Shown piece by piece: positions 1-6,184 of a DNA stretch of 9,124 nucleotides. Position numbers and translations under genes: made by a program. Origin of the DNA: an uncultured Treponema sp. Its GTDB lineage: Bacteria > Spirochaetota > Spirochaetia > Treponematales > Treponemataceae. The DNA lies in contig CALBGU010000156.1 of NCBI GenBank assembly GCA_937893155.1, positions 1 to 9,124 of the forward strand, written 5' to 3'. Each line of letters opens with the position of its first letter. Positions within the stretch are counted from its first letter, which is position 1. Under the pieces are notes generated by a model that saw nothing but the letters and a program-made list of their open reading frames with translations, had not been told where the DNA came from and searched no databases.

Positions 1-77
1 CAATGTGTCATTTTTAATCCTTCGTTTAAAGCTGACAGATTTTGCAGTTAAAACGGACGCTTTTCGGAGGTCTTTTT

Positions 78-596
78 ATGAGAAAGATTTTTTCCTCAAA
101 GACACATTGGTTTGTTGCGCTGCTTTTGGCGGCTGCTTTGGTTTTCGGCTTCGCTTCTTGCTCCAGCGATTCGGACGACGATGACGACGATTCGTCGAGT
201 TCGTCTAGCAGCTCATCGGCAAGCCTTTCCGCGTGGCTTCCCGACGAGTTTTCAAGCAAATCCGTCGACGCACTCTACACCACAACTTATAGCGAGTCAG
301 GAGAATCTGAAGTTGTTTCTGGGGTTCAGGCTTATTATTTTTTTACCGATAAAACTTTTGTAAGAACTACTGTTGTTTTGACTGTAATAGGCGGAGAATC
401 CGAAAAGCATTATGATTTGGGATACAAAGGGTCTTTTTCAATAAGCGGCAATTACACGAATGGTACTCTGACACTTAACAAAACGCATCAAGCCAAAAAC
501 AACATATGGACAGAAGAAAATGAATCTAACTGGAGAACTTTCACCGTGGCAAATGGTTCATTTATTTGGAAAGAGGACACATTTACCAAGCAGTAA
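78..596 (+). CDS. Secreted lipoprotein with Asp/Ser-rich linker, function unknown
   Basis: A 172-residue protein. I chose ATG 78 because GGAGG at 66-70 sits 7 nt upstream; an in-frame ATG at 42 has no such site. The N-terminus is a lipoprotein signal peptide: Lys/Arg at residues 2-8, a hydrophobic core at about 12-26, and Cys28 in the context FASC. That is a relaxed lipobox of the kind tolerated in spirochaetes. Directly after Cys28 comes a low-complexity linker (about residues 29-50) made first of Asp and then of Ser, probably a flexible tether from the membrane. The rest (about 51-172) is rich in Thr, Ser, Gly and aromatics with alternating hydrophobic residues, suggesting a small beta-rich domain. 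I do not recognise a family and assign no function. It appears monocistronic and converges with the Ppx-HD gene. That it is exported and lipidated is inference from the signal peptide. Confidence 0.85.
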   Translation: MRKIFSSKTHWFVALLLAAALVFGFASCSSDSDDDDDDSSSSSSSSSASLSAWLPDEFSSKSVDALYTTTYSESGESEVVSGVQAYYFFTDKTFVRTTVVLTVIGGESEKHYDLGYKGSFSISGNYTNGTLTLNKTHQAKNNIWTEENESNWRTFTVANGSFIWKEDTFTKQ

Positions 597-601
597 ATGC
601 G

Positions 602-642
602 AAAAGAGCAGTTGGCAGAACGGAAAAAATTTGCTCCTTTTT
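602..642 (+). terminator. Weak candidate terminator after the lipoprotein gene
   Basis: GAGCA at 606-610 can pair with TGCTC at 632-636. The A-run at 602-605 can pair with the T-run at 638-642 around a bulged C at 637. The loop is long (about 21 nt), so this is a marginal intrinsic terminator. It could work on either strand. Confidence 0.3.
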
Positions 643-788
643 GTCATTCTGAGTGCTTGACACGGGAATCTATGTTCCGTTGTCCATTGGAACAAGGGGC
701 TTAAGCCCCTTGCTGCCCACATCGTATGAAAAGAGATTATCGGGTCAAGGCGAGATAATGGCACGCACCGCCGAGCGTGATAATGACA
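642..788. repeat. Compound intergenic repeat: inverted 30-bp units flanking a palindrome
   Basis: Two diverged copies of a 30-bp unit lie in opposite orientation. Copy 1 is 642-671 on the plus strand. Copy 2 is 734-763 on the minus strand. By hand alignment they match at 20 of 30 positions; both share CATT near one end, CTTGAC in the middle and AATCT at the other end. A third, partial copy of the tail follows: 776-788 matches 751-763 at 11 of 13 bases, 25 bp apart. As a result the element ends in 7-bp inverted termini, TGTCATT (642-648) and AATGACA (782-788). CACGC 762-766 and GCGTG 775-779 form another small hairpin. It fills most of the gap between two convergent genes. It resembles the short palindromic intergenic repeats scattered through many bacterial genomes. 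No transposase is present, so it would be non-autonomous if mobile. Confidence 0.6.
673..712. repeat. Hairpin followed by a 20-bp perfect palindrome at the core of the repeat
   Basis: TGTTCC at 673-678 pairs with GGAACA at 689-694 (10-nt loop). Partly overlapping it is a perfect 20-bp palindrome at 693-712, centred between 702 and 703, with an AAGGGGC half-site. The two structures share bases 693-694, so they would compete. Neither is followed by a T-run, so it is not a classical intrinsic terminator. It may act as a transcript-end structure for either convergent gene, or as a protein-binding site. Confidence 0.65.
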
Positions 789-819
789 GCATACTTTTTT
801 AGATTGAGCGGGAAAAGTT

Positions 820-2346
820 TTAGACGAGCACGATTTTGTAGCCGAAAACGCTTTCAAATAAATCGCCTTTGTCTTGGAGCGCAATTTTCTCAAGCATAAT
901 ATTTTCAAGCTCGCCCGTGCGAATTGTCATACTGTCTTCGGAAAACGAGGCGGTAAAATCACGGATTTTTTGCTGATGTCCGCGGTCAAGTGCGTCCGCC
1001 ACGCGCAAAATCGCCGCAAGTTTGAGGATTGCAAGGCGGTCGCTTCGCTGAAATGACTTGTAGGAGCTGTCGTTCTGCGGTCGGCGGCTTCCGCGATGGT
1101 ACGACGCAATGTGCGCAATCAGCGTGATTTCCTCTTTGTTTAGACCGAAAATCTCGGAATGCAAAATGATGTATTGACTGTGCGCCTCGTGGTCGCTCGC
1201 GCGGATAAACATTCCCACGTCGTGCAAAATCGCGCTGACTTCGAGCATTCGCCGCGCGCCGCTTTCAAGCCCGATTTCGTCTTTGAGCATATCAAAAATG
1301 CGCAGGGACGTTTTGCGCACATATTCGGCGTGTTTTTCGTCGCCGCGGTATTTTCTGAGCAGCGTCCACGCGCTCGCCGCCACCTGTTCATCGAACTCGC
1401 GACGGATTTCGGCATTTTCGGAACTGCGGCTGATAAAAAGCCCCTCGCGAATGCTCGTCCGCGGCACAATGATGTGCTGCACCTTGGTGAGACGCAAAAA
1501 TTGGCGGAAAATCAAAAGAGCAAGATAAAGCCCGTCTGCTTCGTTGTACGCAATTTGGAGTTTCACCGCAAGCATTTCCGCGCTAAAATTTTCGATGCCC
1601 AAAATAAAGCGCTCAAAATCTTCCCGATGAATTTTCCAGAGCGCGCCCGTTACTTTTCGCCCCGCTTCCCGCGCCGCAATATTCGCTTCCGCGCCCACGA
1701 TGATGAATTGCTCCACCTTCGATAAATCCAATTCGTAATTCAGAGAACTTTCGGTGTTGCGAATAAACTCGTCGATGTATCTCCGTGCATCTTCGCGCGT
1801 GTTCATCATCGGATTGAGCTGCTGCTCGATGACCACCGTCCCGAGTCTGAGGCTGTGAGCCGCCGCCACGCGCCCTTCTTTGATGAGCATCAACTCCGTA
1901 GAACCGCCGCTCACTTCCATAATAATAGAATATTCTGGCTTTAAGTTTTTCGGACACCCCTTAAAACAGCCCATTACGGCAAGATACATCAAGCGGTTTT
2001 CTTCAATGCCGTCAATGACGCGCACCGTGAAGCCCGTTTTTACGCGGATTCGGTCAACCACGGGGTCGCGGTTTGCCGCCTCGCGCACGCTGCTGGTCGC
2101 AATCACGGCGGTTTCTTCGGGCGCAATGCCATACGCGGCAAGCTGCTCGGCATACCGACGCAGGATTTTGAGGCAGACAAGGATTGTCGCCTGACTTACC
2201 TCGCCTTGCGTAAAAACATCGCGTCCGATTGTTACAGGCTGTTCGCTTCTGTCGATGATTTCGGGCGCGCCGTCCGCCGTAATCTGCGCCACGAGCAGAC
2301 GGATTCCCGTTGAACCAATTTCGATAACTGCGGTGAGGTTCTTCAT
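820..2346 (-). CDS. Ppx/GppA-type phosphatase with C-terminal HD domain
   Basis: A 508-residue cytoplasmic protein with an ASKHA-fold Ppx/GppA region (about residues 1-310) followed by an HD-type helical domain (about 325-508). Family members hydrolyse polyphosphate or pppGpp. Visible landmarks are the first phosphate loop at 9-13 (EIGST), TSSVREA at 84-90, GIEE at 113-116 and the second loop at 144-152 (EVSGGSTEL). The HD domain keeps His339, His375-Asp376, a His-rich stretch at 386-396 and Asp451. Oddly, both phosphate loops carry Glu where the family normally has Asp (residues 9 and 144), and the usual Asn of GSN is Thr13. The family Glu positions in GIEE and STEL (Glu151) are kept. The ATG has AGGA 5 nt upstream. 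It starts 12 bp after the glycosidase stop, so the two are almost certainly one operon. Ppx and GppA cannot be told apart from sequence alone. Confidence 0.88.
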   Translation of the reverse strand: MKNLTAVIEIGSTGIRLLVAQITADGAPEIIDRSEQPVTIGRDVFTQGEVSQATILVCLKILRRYAEQLAAYGIAPEETAVIATSSVREAANRDPVVDRIRVKTGFTVRVIDGIEENRLMYLAVMGCFKGCPKNLKPEYSIIMEVSGGSTELMLIKEGRVAAAHSLRLGTVVIEQQLNPMMNTREDARRYIDEFIRNTESSLNYELDLSKVEQFIIVGAEANIAAREAGRKVTGALWKIHREDFERFILGIENFSAEMLAVKLQIAYNEADGLYLALLIFRQFLRLTKVQHIIVPRTSIREGLFISRSSENAEIRREFDEQVAASAWTLLRKYRGDEKHAEYVRKTSLRIFDMLKDEIGLESGARRMLEVSAILHDVGMFIRASDHEAHSQYIILHSEIFGLNKEEITLIAHIASYHRGSRRPQNDSSYKSFQRSDRLAILKLAAILRVADALDRGHQQKIRDFTASFSEDSMTIRTGELENIMLEKIALQDKGDLFESVFGYKIVLV

Positions 2347-2358
2347 CGTTGTCCTGTT

Positions 2359-3801
2359 TTACAGTTTGTCGATAAGCATCGAGCATTTTCCCGACGGAAT
2401 CGGAAGCGTTTTTTTCTTGCTGTTCAAAATATTGATAGTAAAATAATACAATTTTTCGCTTTCCATTTGGATTTCCCAGCCGCGCGTGCTTTTGTTGGAC
2501 AAAATTGTGATGAGATTGCGCTTGAGCGACAGATTTTCGATGCCCATAATCTCAAGGTTCGGGATAATCCAATCCACTGTTTTTCGCGGCAAACTGATAG
2601 AAAGCCCGATAATGTTTTCTATCATAATCGCGATGGTGGAAAGACAAATCGTGTGCATATATTTTTTGCGCGGGAAATCCGGGTCGCTGTCCCATTTTGC
2701 AAATCCCTCTTTGCACGGCAGATACGCCTCGTAAAGCGCCCCGCGTTCCTTGCTGTTTGCCGGCGACAATCCCTCCAGAATGTAGTAGACGTGCCGAATC
2801 GCCGCTTCTCGCGCAAGGTCATATTTTTGGTATTTTTCCAGCCCCTTAACAACCATAAAATTAAACGCAGGGAAAACCGAGCCGCAATACCCGTTGCCGT
2901 ATTCGCTGAATGCGGGGTGGTCTGCGCTCAACGTCGGGAACGGGTGGTCAGTGCCAAACGTGGCAGGATTCGACAAATGCGCAATCAGCGTATCGGCTTT
3001 GTCAGCATTCGGAAGCTCGGCAAGAAGCGGCCAGAACCCCGCGATTGTCTTGTGCGGAAGCCGTTTTTCGTCTTTATCCAAATCGTGATAAAATCCCGTT
3101 TCGCTATCCCACATCATTCCATTTATGCGCGTTTTTAAGCTAAAATACATCTTTTTGTATTGAAATCCCAATTCCTTGTCGTTGAGGATTTCGCCCAGCG
3201 CGCTCATATGTGCGGCATTTATCGCCACCGCCGCATTAAAATCCACCAGATATACCGCATTTTCGCGCGGAGAATTGCGCATAGAAGTCGCGGCTACAGG
3301 CGCTGCATACAAGCCATTCGGCTGCTTGAATTCTGCATCAATCCACTCCATATATTTTTGCAGAATCGGCATAATATCTTTTACACGCTTTTTGTTCGCA
3401 CTTTTGTGATACAAATTGAACTCAGCCCAAGCAAAAAGAGGCATCGACACTCCCTTTGGGTTTTCGCTGTCTTCCACCGCCAATCCAGTTACCGTGTTGT
3501 ATCGCCAACGGATTGCGCCGTTATCTTCTTGCTTTGAATATAAATAATCAAGATTTTGGCTTGCAGGATAATTGCGGTTTGAATAGACCAAAAAGAACGA
3601 CGCAAAAATCGCTTCAAACTGGTCTATAAATAGCTCTTTCGAATCTGGACTTACGCCCGGATAAATGAAATAGCCGTCAGACGCTGCCTCCCCTGTTTTT
3701 GGGTTGAGCCAGTAATCTGCCAACCACGACCACGATTTATCATAAATATCAACAAAATCTTGGTCATAAAAATGTATTTTGGGAAAGTCTTTTTTATTCA
3801 C
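2359..3801 (-). CDS. MGH1/GH63-like (alpha/alpha)6 glycoside hydrolase
   Basis: A 480-residue protein without signal peptide, so probably cytoplasmic. It starts at GTG (3799-3801), preceded by AGGAG with a 6-nt spacer. The hallmarks are those of the six-hairpin glycosidases related to GH63, GH37 trehalase and mannosylglycerate hydrolase: VDFNA (186-190), GFYHDLDKD (236-244) then PLLAELP (258-264), YCGSVFPAFNFMVVKGL (305-321) and ALYEAY (355-360). A C-terminal segment (about 405-480) looks like a small beta domain. Glu358 in LYEAY is a plausible catalytic base. The motif that normally carries the catalytic acid, SG(W/M)D(N/F)S(P/S)R, reads TSMRNSPR at 172-179, with Arg175 where Asp is expected. 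The enzyme may therefore use another acid, have altered chemistry, or be non-catalytic. The substrate cannot be read from sequence; an alpha-linked disaccharide or glycosyl-glycerate type is a guess. First gene of the operon with the Ppx-HD gene. Confidence 0.78.
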   Translation of the reverse strand: MNKKDFPKIHFYDQDFVDIYDKSWSWLADYWLNPKTGEAASDGYFIYPGVSPDSKELFIDQFEAIFASFFLVYSNRNYPASQNLDYLYSKQEDNGAIRWRYNTVTGLAVEDSENPKGVSMPLFAWAEFNLYHKSANKKRVKDIMPILQKYMEWIDAEFKQPNGLYAAPVAATSMRNSPRENAVYLVDFNAAVAINAAHMSALGEILNDKELGFQYKKMYFSLKTRINGMMWDSETGFYHDLDKDEKRLPHKTIAGFWPLLAELPNADKADTLIAHLSNPATFGTDHPFPTLSADHPAFSEYGNGYCGSVFPAFNFMVVKGLEKYQKYDLAREAAIRHVYYILEGLSPANSKERGALYEAYLPCKEGFAKWDSDPDFPRKKYMHTICLSTIAIMIENIIGLSISLPRKTVDWIIPNLEIMGIENLSLKRNLITILSNKSTRGWEIQMESEKLYYFTINILNSKKKTLPIPSGKCSMLIDKL

Positions 3802-3802
3802 A

Positions 3803-3812
3803 AGGAGCTCCT
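3803..3812 (-). promoter_or_regulatory. Shine-Dalgarno inside a 10-bp palindrome, sets the GTG start
   Basis: AGGAGCTCCT (3803-3812) is a perfect palindrome. On the minus strand its first half, AGGAG, is the ribosome binding site 6 nt before GTG 3801. This decides the start codon. The palindrome could let the site pair within or between mRNAs, but the loop would be too tight for a stable intramolecular hairpin, so a regulatory role is speculative. Confidence 0.7.
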
Positions 3813-3838
3813 ATCGAACTTTAAAAATAAAAGTTGCT

Positions 3839-3868
3839 ATTATAAGAGTATATCATATTTTTTTTCAA
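3839..3868 (-). promoter_or_regulatory. Sigma-70-type promoter for the glycosidase-ppx operon
   Basis: On the minus strand TTGAAA (3863-3868) lies 18 bp upstream of TATAAT (3839-3844). That is 5/6 and 6/6 matches to consensus. Transcription would start near 3832, leaving a leader of about 30 nt to GTG 3801. The spacer is A/T-rich. Confidence 0.75.
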
Positions 3869-4116
3869 AACGATATACTTTTGTGCAATTTTGCATTTTT
3901 TTGTACACATTTTTCTAAAAAATATACAAATTTGAGATTTTGAGGCTTGACGAAAATCAGAGGTCGCAAATATAGTTTTCATTGCAGCAACATCACGAGA
4001 ATTTTCGCGGTGAAGAAATTGCAGAATTCTCCCGAATTCTATAAAAGGTGTCGAAGTCTTAAAGATGGTTTTCGGTTGTACCCAAAAATATCTTACATTT
4101 GCATTTTCTTGCTTAT
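3869..4116. other. AT-rich gap between divergent promoters, possible repeat remnant
   Basis: About 250 bp between the two divergent promoters with no gene I would defend. An open frame of 100 codons runs on the minus strand from 4123 to 3821. Its start overlaps the plus-strand -35 box, it lacks a clear ribosome site, and its 3' end runs through the minus-strand promoter. Its middle (for example NSRDVAAMKTIF) has ordinary-looking protein composition rather than pure AT-rich noise. This could be the trace of a short interspersed repeat or decayed gene. I cannot confirm either. Confidence 0.3.
4023..4040. repeat. 7-bp inverted repeat with 4-bp spacer (operator-like)
   Basis: AGAATTC (4023-4029) and GAATTCT (4034-4040) are perfect inverted copies separated by TCCC. 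Each arm contains a GAATTC palindrome, so the arms also read as direct repeats of that hexamer. It lies about 77 bp upstream of the plus-strand -35 box and 155 bp upstream of the minus-strand one. It could be a dimeric regulator site, but nothing identifies a binding protein. Confidence 0.4.
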
Positions 4117-4145
4117 TTGACATCGCACCAATCGTATGATATAAT
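4117..4145 (+). promoter_or_regulatory. Perfect consensus sigma-70 promoter with extended -10
   Basis: TTGACA (4117-4122), a 17-bp spacer and TATAAT (4140-4145) match the consensus at all 12 positions. TG at 4137-4138 adds an extended -10. Transcription would begin near 4152, giving a leader of about 37 nt to the GTG at 4189. It drives the M23-bactofilin-YaaR-YaaT operon. It also rules out any start codon upstream of about 4150 for the first gene. Confidence 0.88.
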
Positions 4146-4175
4146 CAGCGATAATCCCCAAGTAAAAAGATGTGC

Positions 4176-4180
4176 AGGAG
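4176..4180 (+). promoter_or_regulatory. Ribosome binding site fixing the GTG start of the M23 gene
   Basis: AGGAG at 4176-4180 is followed by 8 nt and GTG at 4189. The same frame is open back to 4099, but that part lies within or before the promoter. Confidence 0.85.
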
Positions 4181-4188
4181 CGCGGAAC

Positions 4189-5202
4189 GTGGCACGGTCA
4201 AAAAAACACAAGAAAAATTTATTTTCTTCTTTTTTAAGTCTGCTATTAAAGGGAATTTTGGCAATTCCAAAAGGTGTAGGGGCATTTTTTAAAGCCTGCG
4301 ATAGCAAACTTACGATTATGATTGTGCCTCACTCAATCGGGAAAGTCGTAAATTTTCGCACTAATGTTTTTGCACTATTTTTCGGGGTTCTTCTGGTAGC
4401 AGGCGTTGCGCTCTCGTTTTTTTATTTTAATCATCAAGCATCATCGTCAAGTGAAGAATTAGCGCGGCTCCGCGAAGAAAATCGCCAAACGCTCGCCAGC
4501 CTTGATGAACTGCGCGATGACAACAACAATTTGATTCAGGCTGCAAAACGTTTTGAATCTACGCTTTCGCAGTCGCTTTCGCTTTTGGGCATAAAAAACA
4601 CTACAACACCAACCAAAAATGTCGGTGGCAACGGCGATTTGTCTTCACTTTTTGACAACAAAGAGGATTTTTCCGGAACGTTGCAGGAAAGCGCGGACAT
4701 AAAGCAAATTACGGCATATCTTGAAAGCGCCGTCCAGCCGATTGAAGAAATCAGCAAAATGCTCGAAAACCAGGGAACGCTTTTTTCGGATATTCCAAGT
4801 GTGTGGCCAGTAAAAGGTGGCATCGGGCACGTTTCGATGGCATTCGGGCAAAATGTGCACCCCATCACGGGGCAATGGTATATTCACAAAGGTATGGATT
4901 TTTCTACATACCGCTCTGGCGACCCCGTGATTGCGACGGCAAACGGGCAGGTCGTTACGGTGGGATATGATTCTTCGTTCGGTAACAACGTTATCATCAA
5001 GCACAAGCACGGTATGTACACGCGATATGCGCATTTGAGTACCATTCGCGTTAAAAAAGGTCAGTACGTTTCTCAACGCGACGTTATCGGTACAATCGGC
5101 AATACAGGCGTTACAACAGGTCCTCATCTTCATTACGAAGTCCATATCGGCTCGGACGTAGTTGATCCTGCAAAGTATGTAACGATGAAAGTTGCAAAAT
5201 AG
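4189..5202 (+). CDS. Membrane-anchored M23 (LytM-type) metallopeptidase
   Basis: A 337-residue protein starting at GTG 4189; promoter and ribosome site both support this start. The N-terminus is Lys-rich and cytoplasmic, followed by an amphipathic/hydrophobic stretch, one clear transmembrane helix (about residues 61-80) and a Glu/Leu-rich coiled coil (about 87-125). A Ser/Thr/Asn-rich linker leads to the C-terminal M23 domain (about 206-330). The zinc and active-site residues are all present: His233 and Asp237 in HKGMD, His282 in YAHLS, and His313 and His315 in the HLH motif. It should therefore be an active peptidoglycan endopeptidase in the periplasm, tethered to the inner membrane. The TM/coiled-coil/M23 architecture resembles the cell-shape and division M23 proteins. 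It heads a four-gene operon and is followed after 13 bp by a bactofilin. That pairing supports a role in cell shape, as for bactofilin-guided M23 enzymes in Helicobacter. Confidence 0.92.
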   Translation: MARSKKHKKNLFSSFLSLLLKGILAIPKGVGAFFKACDSKLTIMIVPHSIGKVVNFRTNVFALFFGVLLVAGVALSFFYFNHQASSSSEELARLREENRQTLASLDELRDDNNNLIQAAKRFESTLSQSLSLLGIKNTTTPTKNVGGNGDLSSLFDNKEDFSGTLQESADIKQITAYLESAVQPIEEISKMLENQGTLFSDIPSVWPVKGGIGHVSMAFGQNVHPITGQWYIHKGMDFSTYRSGDPVIATANGQVVTVGYDSSFGNNVIIKHKHGMYTRYAHLSTIRVKKGQYVSQRDVIGTIGNTGVTTGPHLHYEVHIGSDVVDPAKYVTMKVAK

Positions 5203-5215
5203 AGTTCAACAATAT

Positions 5216-5638
5216 ATGCTCAAGAATGACGACATTTCAAACAACACACTTATAAGTACAGGTTCATCAGTTCACGGGGACATCAAAGCGGTCGGTTTTT
5301 TGCGCGTGGACGGCGACGTGGACGGAAATCTTGAAACAGCGGGAAATCTGATTGTAACCGACAAAGCGCGTATTCGGGGCAATGTTTCGGCGCGCTCAAG
5401 CGTTATCGGCGGGATTGTTCTCGGCAATATTACGTCTCCTGAGGGTGTCAATCTGCTTGCAACATCAGCCGTTATCGGCGACATTGCGACAAAGCGCCTT
5501 CAGATTGCAGACGGTGTTGTTTTCCACGGGCATTGCATTGCGCTTTCGGCACACGAAAAATACAACGCAGCATACACGCAGTACGAGGACAAAAAGATGA
5601 TTCAAGAACGCGCAATTTCATCGTTTTCGGAACAGTAG
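5216..5638 (+). CDS. Bactofilin (polymer-forming cytoskeletal protein)
   Basis: A 140-residue bactofilin. The central right-handed beta-helix (about residues 12-107) shows the typical recurring G-D/N-I/V steps: GDI at 21-23, DGDV and DGNL at 32-39, GNV at 55-57, GNI at 70-72 and GDI at 88-90. A short N-terminal tail precedes it. A charged C-terminal tail (about 108-140), probably helical, follows. Bactofilins self-assemble without nucleotide into filaments at the inner membrane and scaffold cell-wall enzymes. I chose ATG 5216. An in-frame TTG at 5192 would overlap the end of the M23 gene and has no better ribosome site; neither site is strong, which suggests translational coupling to the upstream gene. 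Direct adjacency to the M23 peptidase points to a joint shape function, plausibly cell-body curvature or coiling in a spirochaete. That last step is inference. Confidence 0.9.
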   Translation: MLKNDDISNNTLISTGSSVHGDIKAVGFLRVDGDVDGNLETAGNLIVTDKARIRGNVSARSSVIGGIVLGNITSPEGVNLLATSAVIGDIATKRLQIADGVVFHGHCIALSAHEKYNAAYTQYEDKKMIQERAISSFSEQ

Positions 5639-5641
5639 CGA

Positions 5642-6175
5642 ATGGCAGGTGTAGACGCGCTCGGTCAGTCTTTGTATTTTCAGGCAACGGCGGCTCAGCA
5701 ACAGCAGATTTCGGCGCAGAAAAAAAACGAGACCGAAAAAGCGAAAAAAACGTCATTTAAGACGATTTTCAAAAAAGCACAGGAAGAAACAGAACTTGTT
5801 TCCGAAGGCTTGCCGGTGGAAATCGCAGGAATGTCGCAAGAAGAGGCTGTCATTTTTTTGAAAGATAATGTGGATATGGCAGGCGAGGTTTTGAAACATT
5901 CGCAAACGCCAGAAACATTTGGGAAATACAAAAAAGCCATCGGGCAGTTTTTGCGCTATCTTGAAAAGAACAATTTTGAAGTGGTGAAAATCCAACGCAG
6001 GGGATTTAATCGCCGAACAAAAAAGAAACTTGACCCGCGCGTGCAAGTGAAAATCATAAATATGAAGCTCGACCAACTGGCTTCGGATATGCTTTTTAAT
6101 CATCGGGACAATTTGGCTTTGCTGTCGCGGCTGGAGGAGCTGAACGGGCTTTTAATCGACATAATTGCGGTGTGA
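5642..6175 (+). CDS. yaaR: YaaR-family protein (DUF327)
   Basis: A 177-residue helical protein. The Gln/Lys-rich N-terminus (about residues 15-45) looks disordered. The DUF327 core follows at about 50-177: FGKYKKAIGQFLRYLEK (93-109), a basic KIQRRGFNRRTKKK segment (116-129), then KIINMKLDQLASDML (137-151) and a terminal ELNGLLIDIIAV (166-177). This matches the YaaR family of Firmicutes and spirochaetes. No biochemical function is firmly established for it. ATG 5642 starts only 3 bp after the bactofilin stop and the ribosome site is poor, so translation is probably coupled. In Bacillus subtilis yaaR lies two genes before yaaT with holB between them. Here the PSP1/YaaT gene follows directly, supporting a lasting functional link between the two. 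The basic segment could contact nucleic acid; that is speculation. Confidence 0.82.
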   Translation: MAGVDALGQSLYFQATAAQQQQISAQKKNETEKAKKTSFKTIFKKAQEETELVSEGLPVEIAGMSQEEAVIFLKDNVDMAGEVLKHSQTPETFGKYKKAIGQFLRYLEKNNFEVVKIQRRGFNRRTKKKLDPRVQVKIINMKLDQLASDMLFNHRDNLALLSRLEELNGLLIDIIAV

Positions 6176-6184
6176 GAGGAAAAA

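Noticed and set aside
642..788. CRISPR array
   Set aside because: The units are inverted, diverged and without regular spacers; no cas genes are present.
558..908. 116-codon minus-strand frame across the repeat
   Set aside because: It is made of the intergenic repeat plus ends of two genes. Frames through such repeats are often mis-annotated as proteins.
1159..1725. 188-codon plus-strand frame opposite the Ppx-HD gene
   Set aside because: Antisense shadow with Arg/His/Phe-rich composition and no recognisable domain.
2467..3138. 223-codon plus-strand frame opposite the glycosidase
   Set aside because: Antisense shadow, no ribosome site; the minus-strand product has clear family motifs.
3821..4123. 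100-codon minus-strand frame as a real gene
   Set aside because: It lacks a ribosome site and overlaps both promoters; kept only as a possible remnant.
4099..4188. Upstream extension of the M23 reading frame
   Set aside because: The consensus promoter lies inside it and a strong AGGAG precedes GTG 4189.
4645..5145. 166-codon minus-strand frame opposite the M23 domain
   Set aside because: Cys/Arg-rich shadow; the plus-strand peptidase has all catalytic residues.
5192..5215. TTG start for the bactofilin
   Set aside because: It overlaps the M23 stop, has no better ribosome site, and adds residues outside the bactofilin fold; ATG 5216 is preferred.
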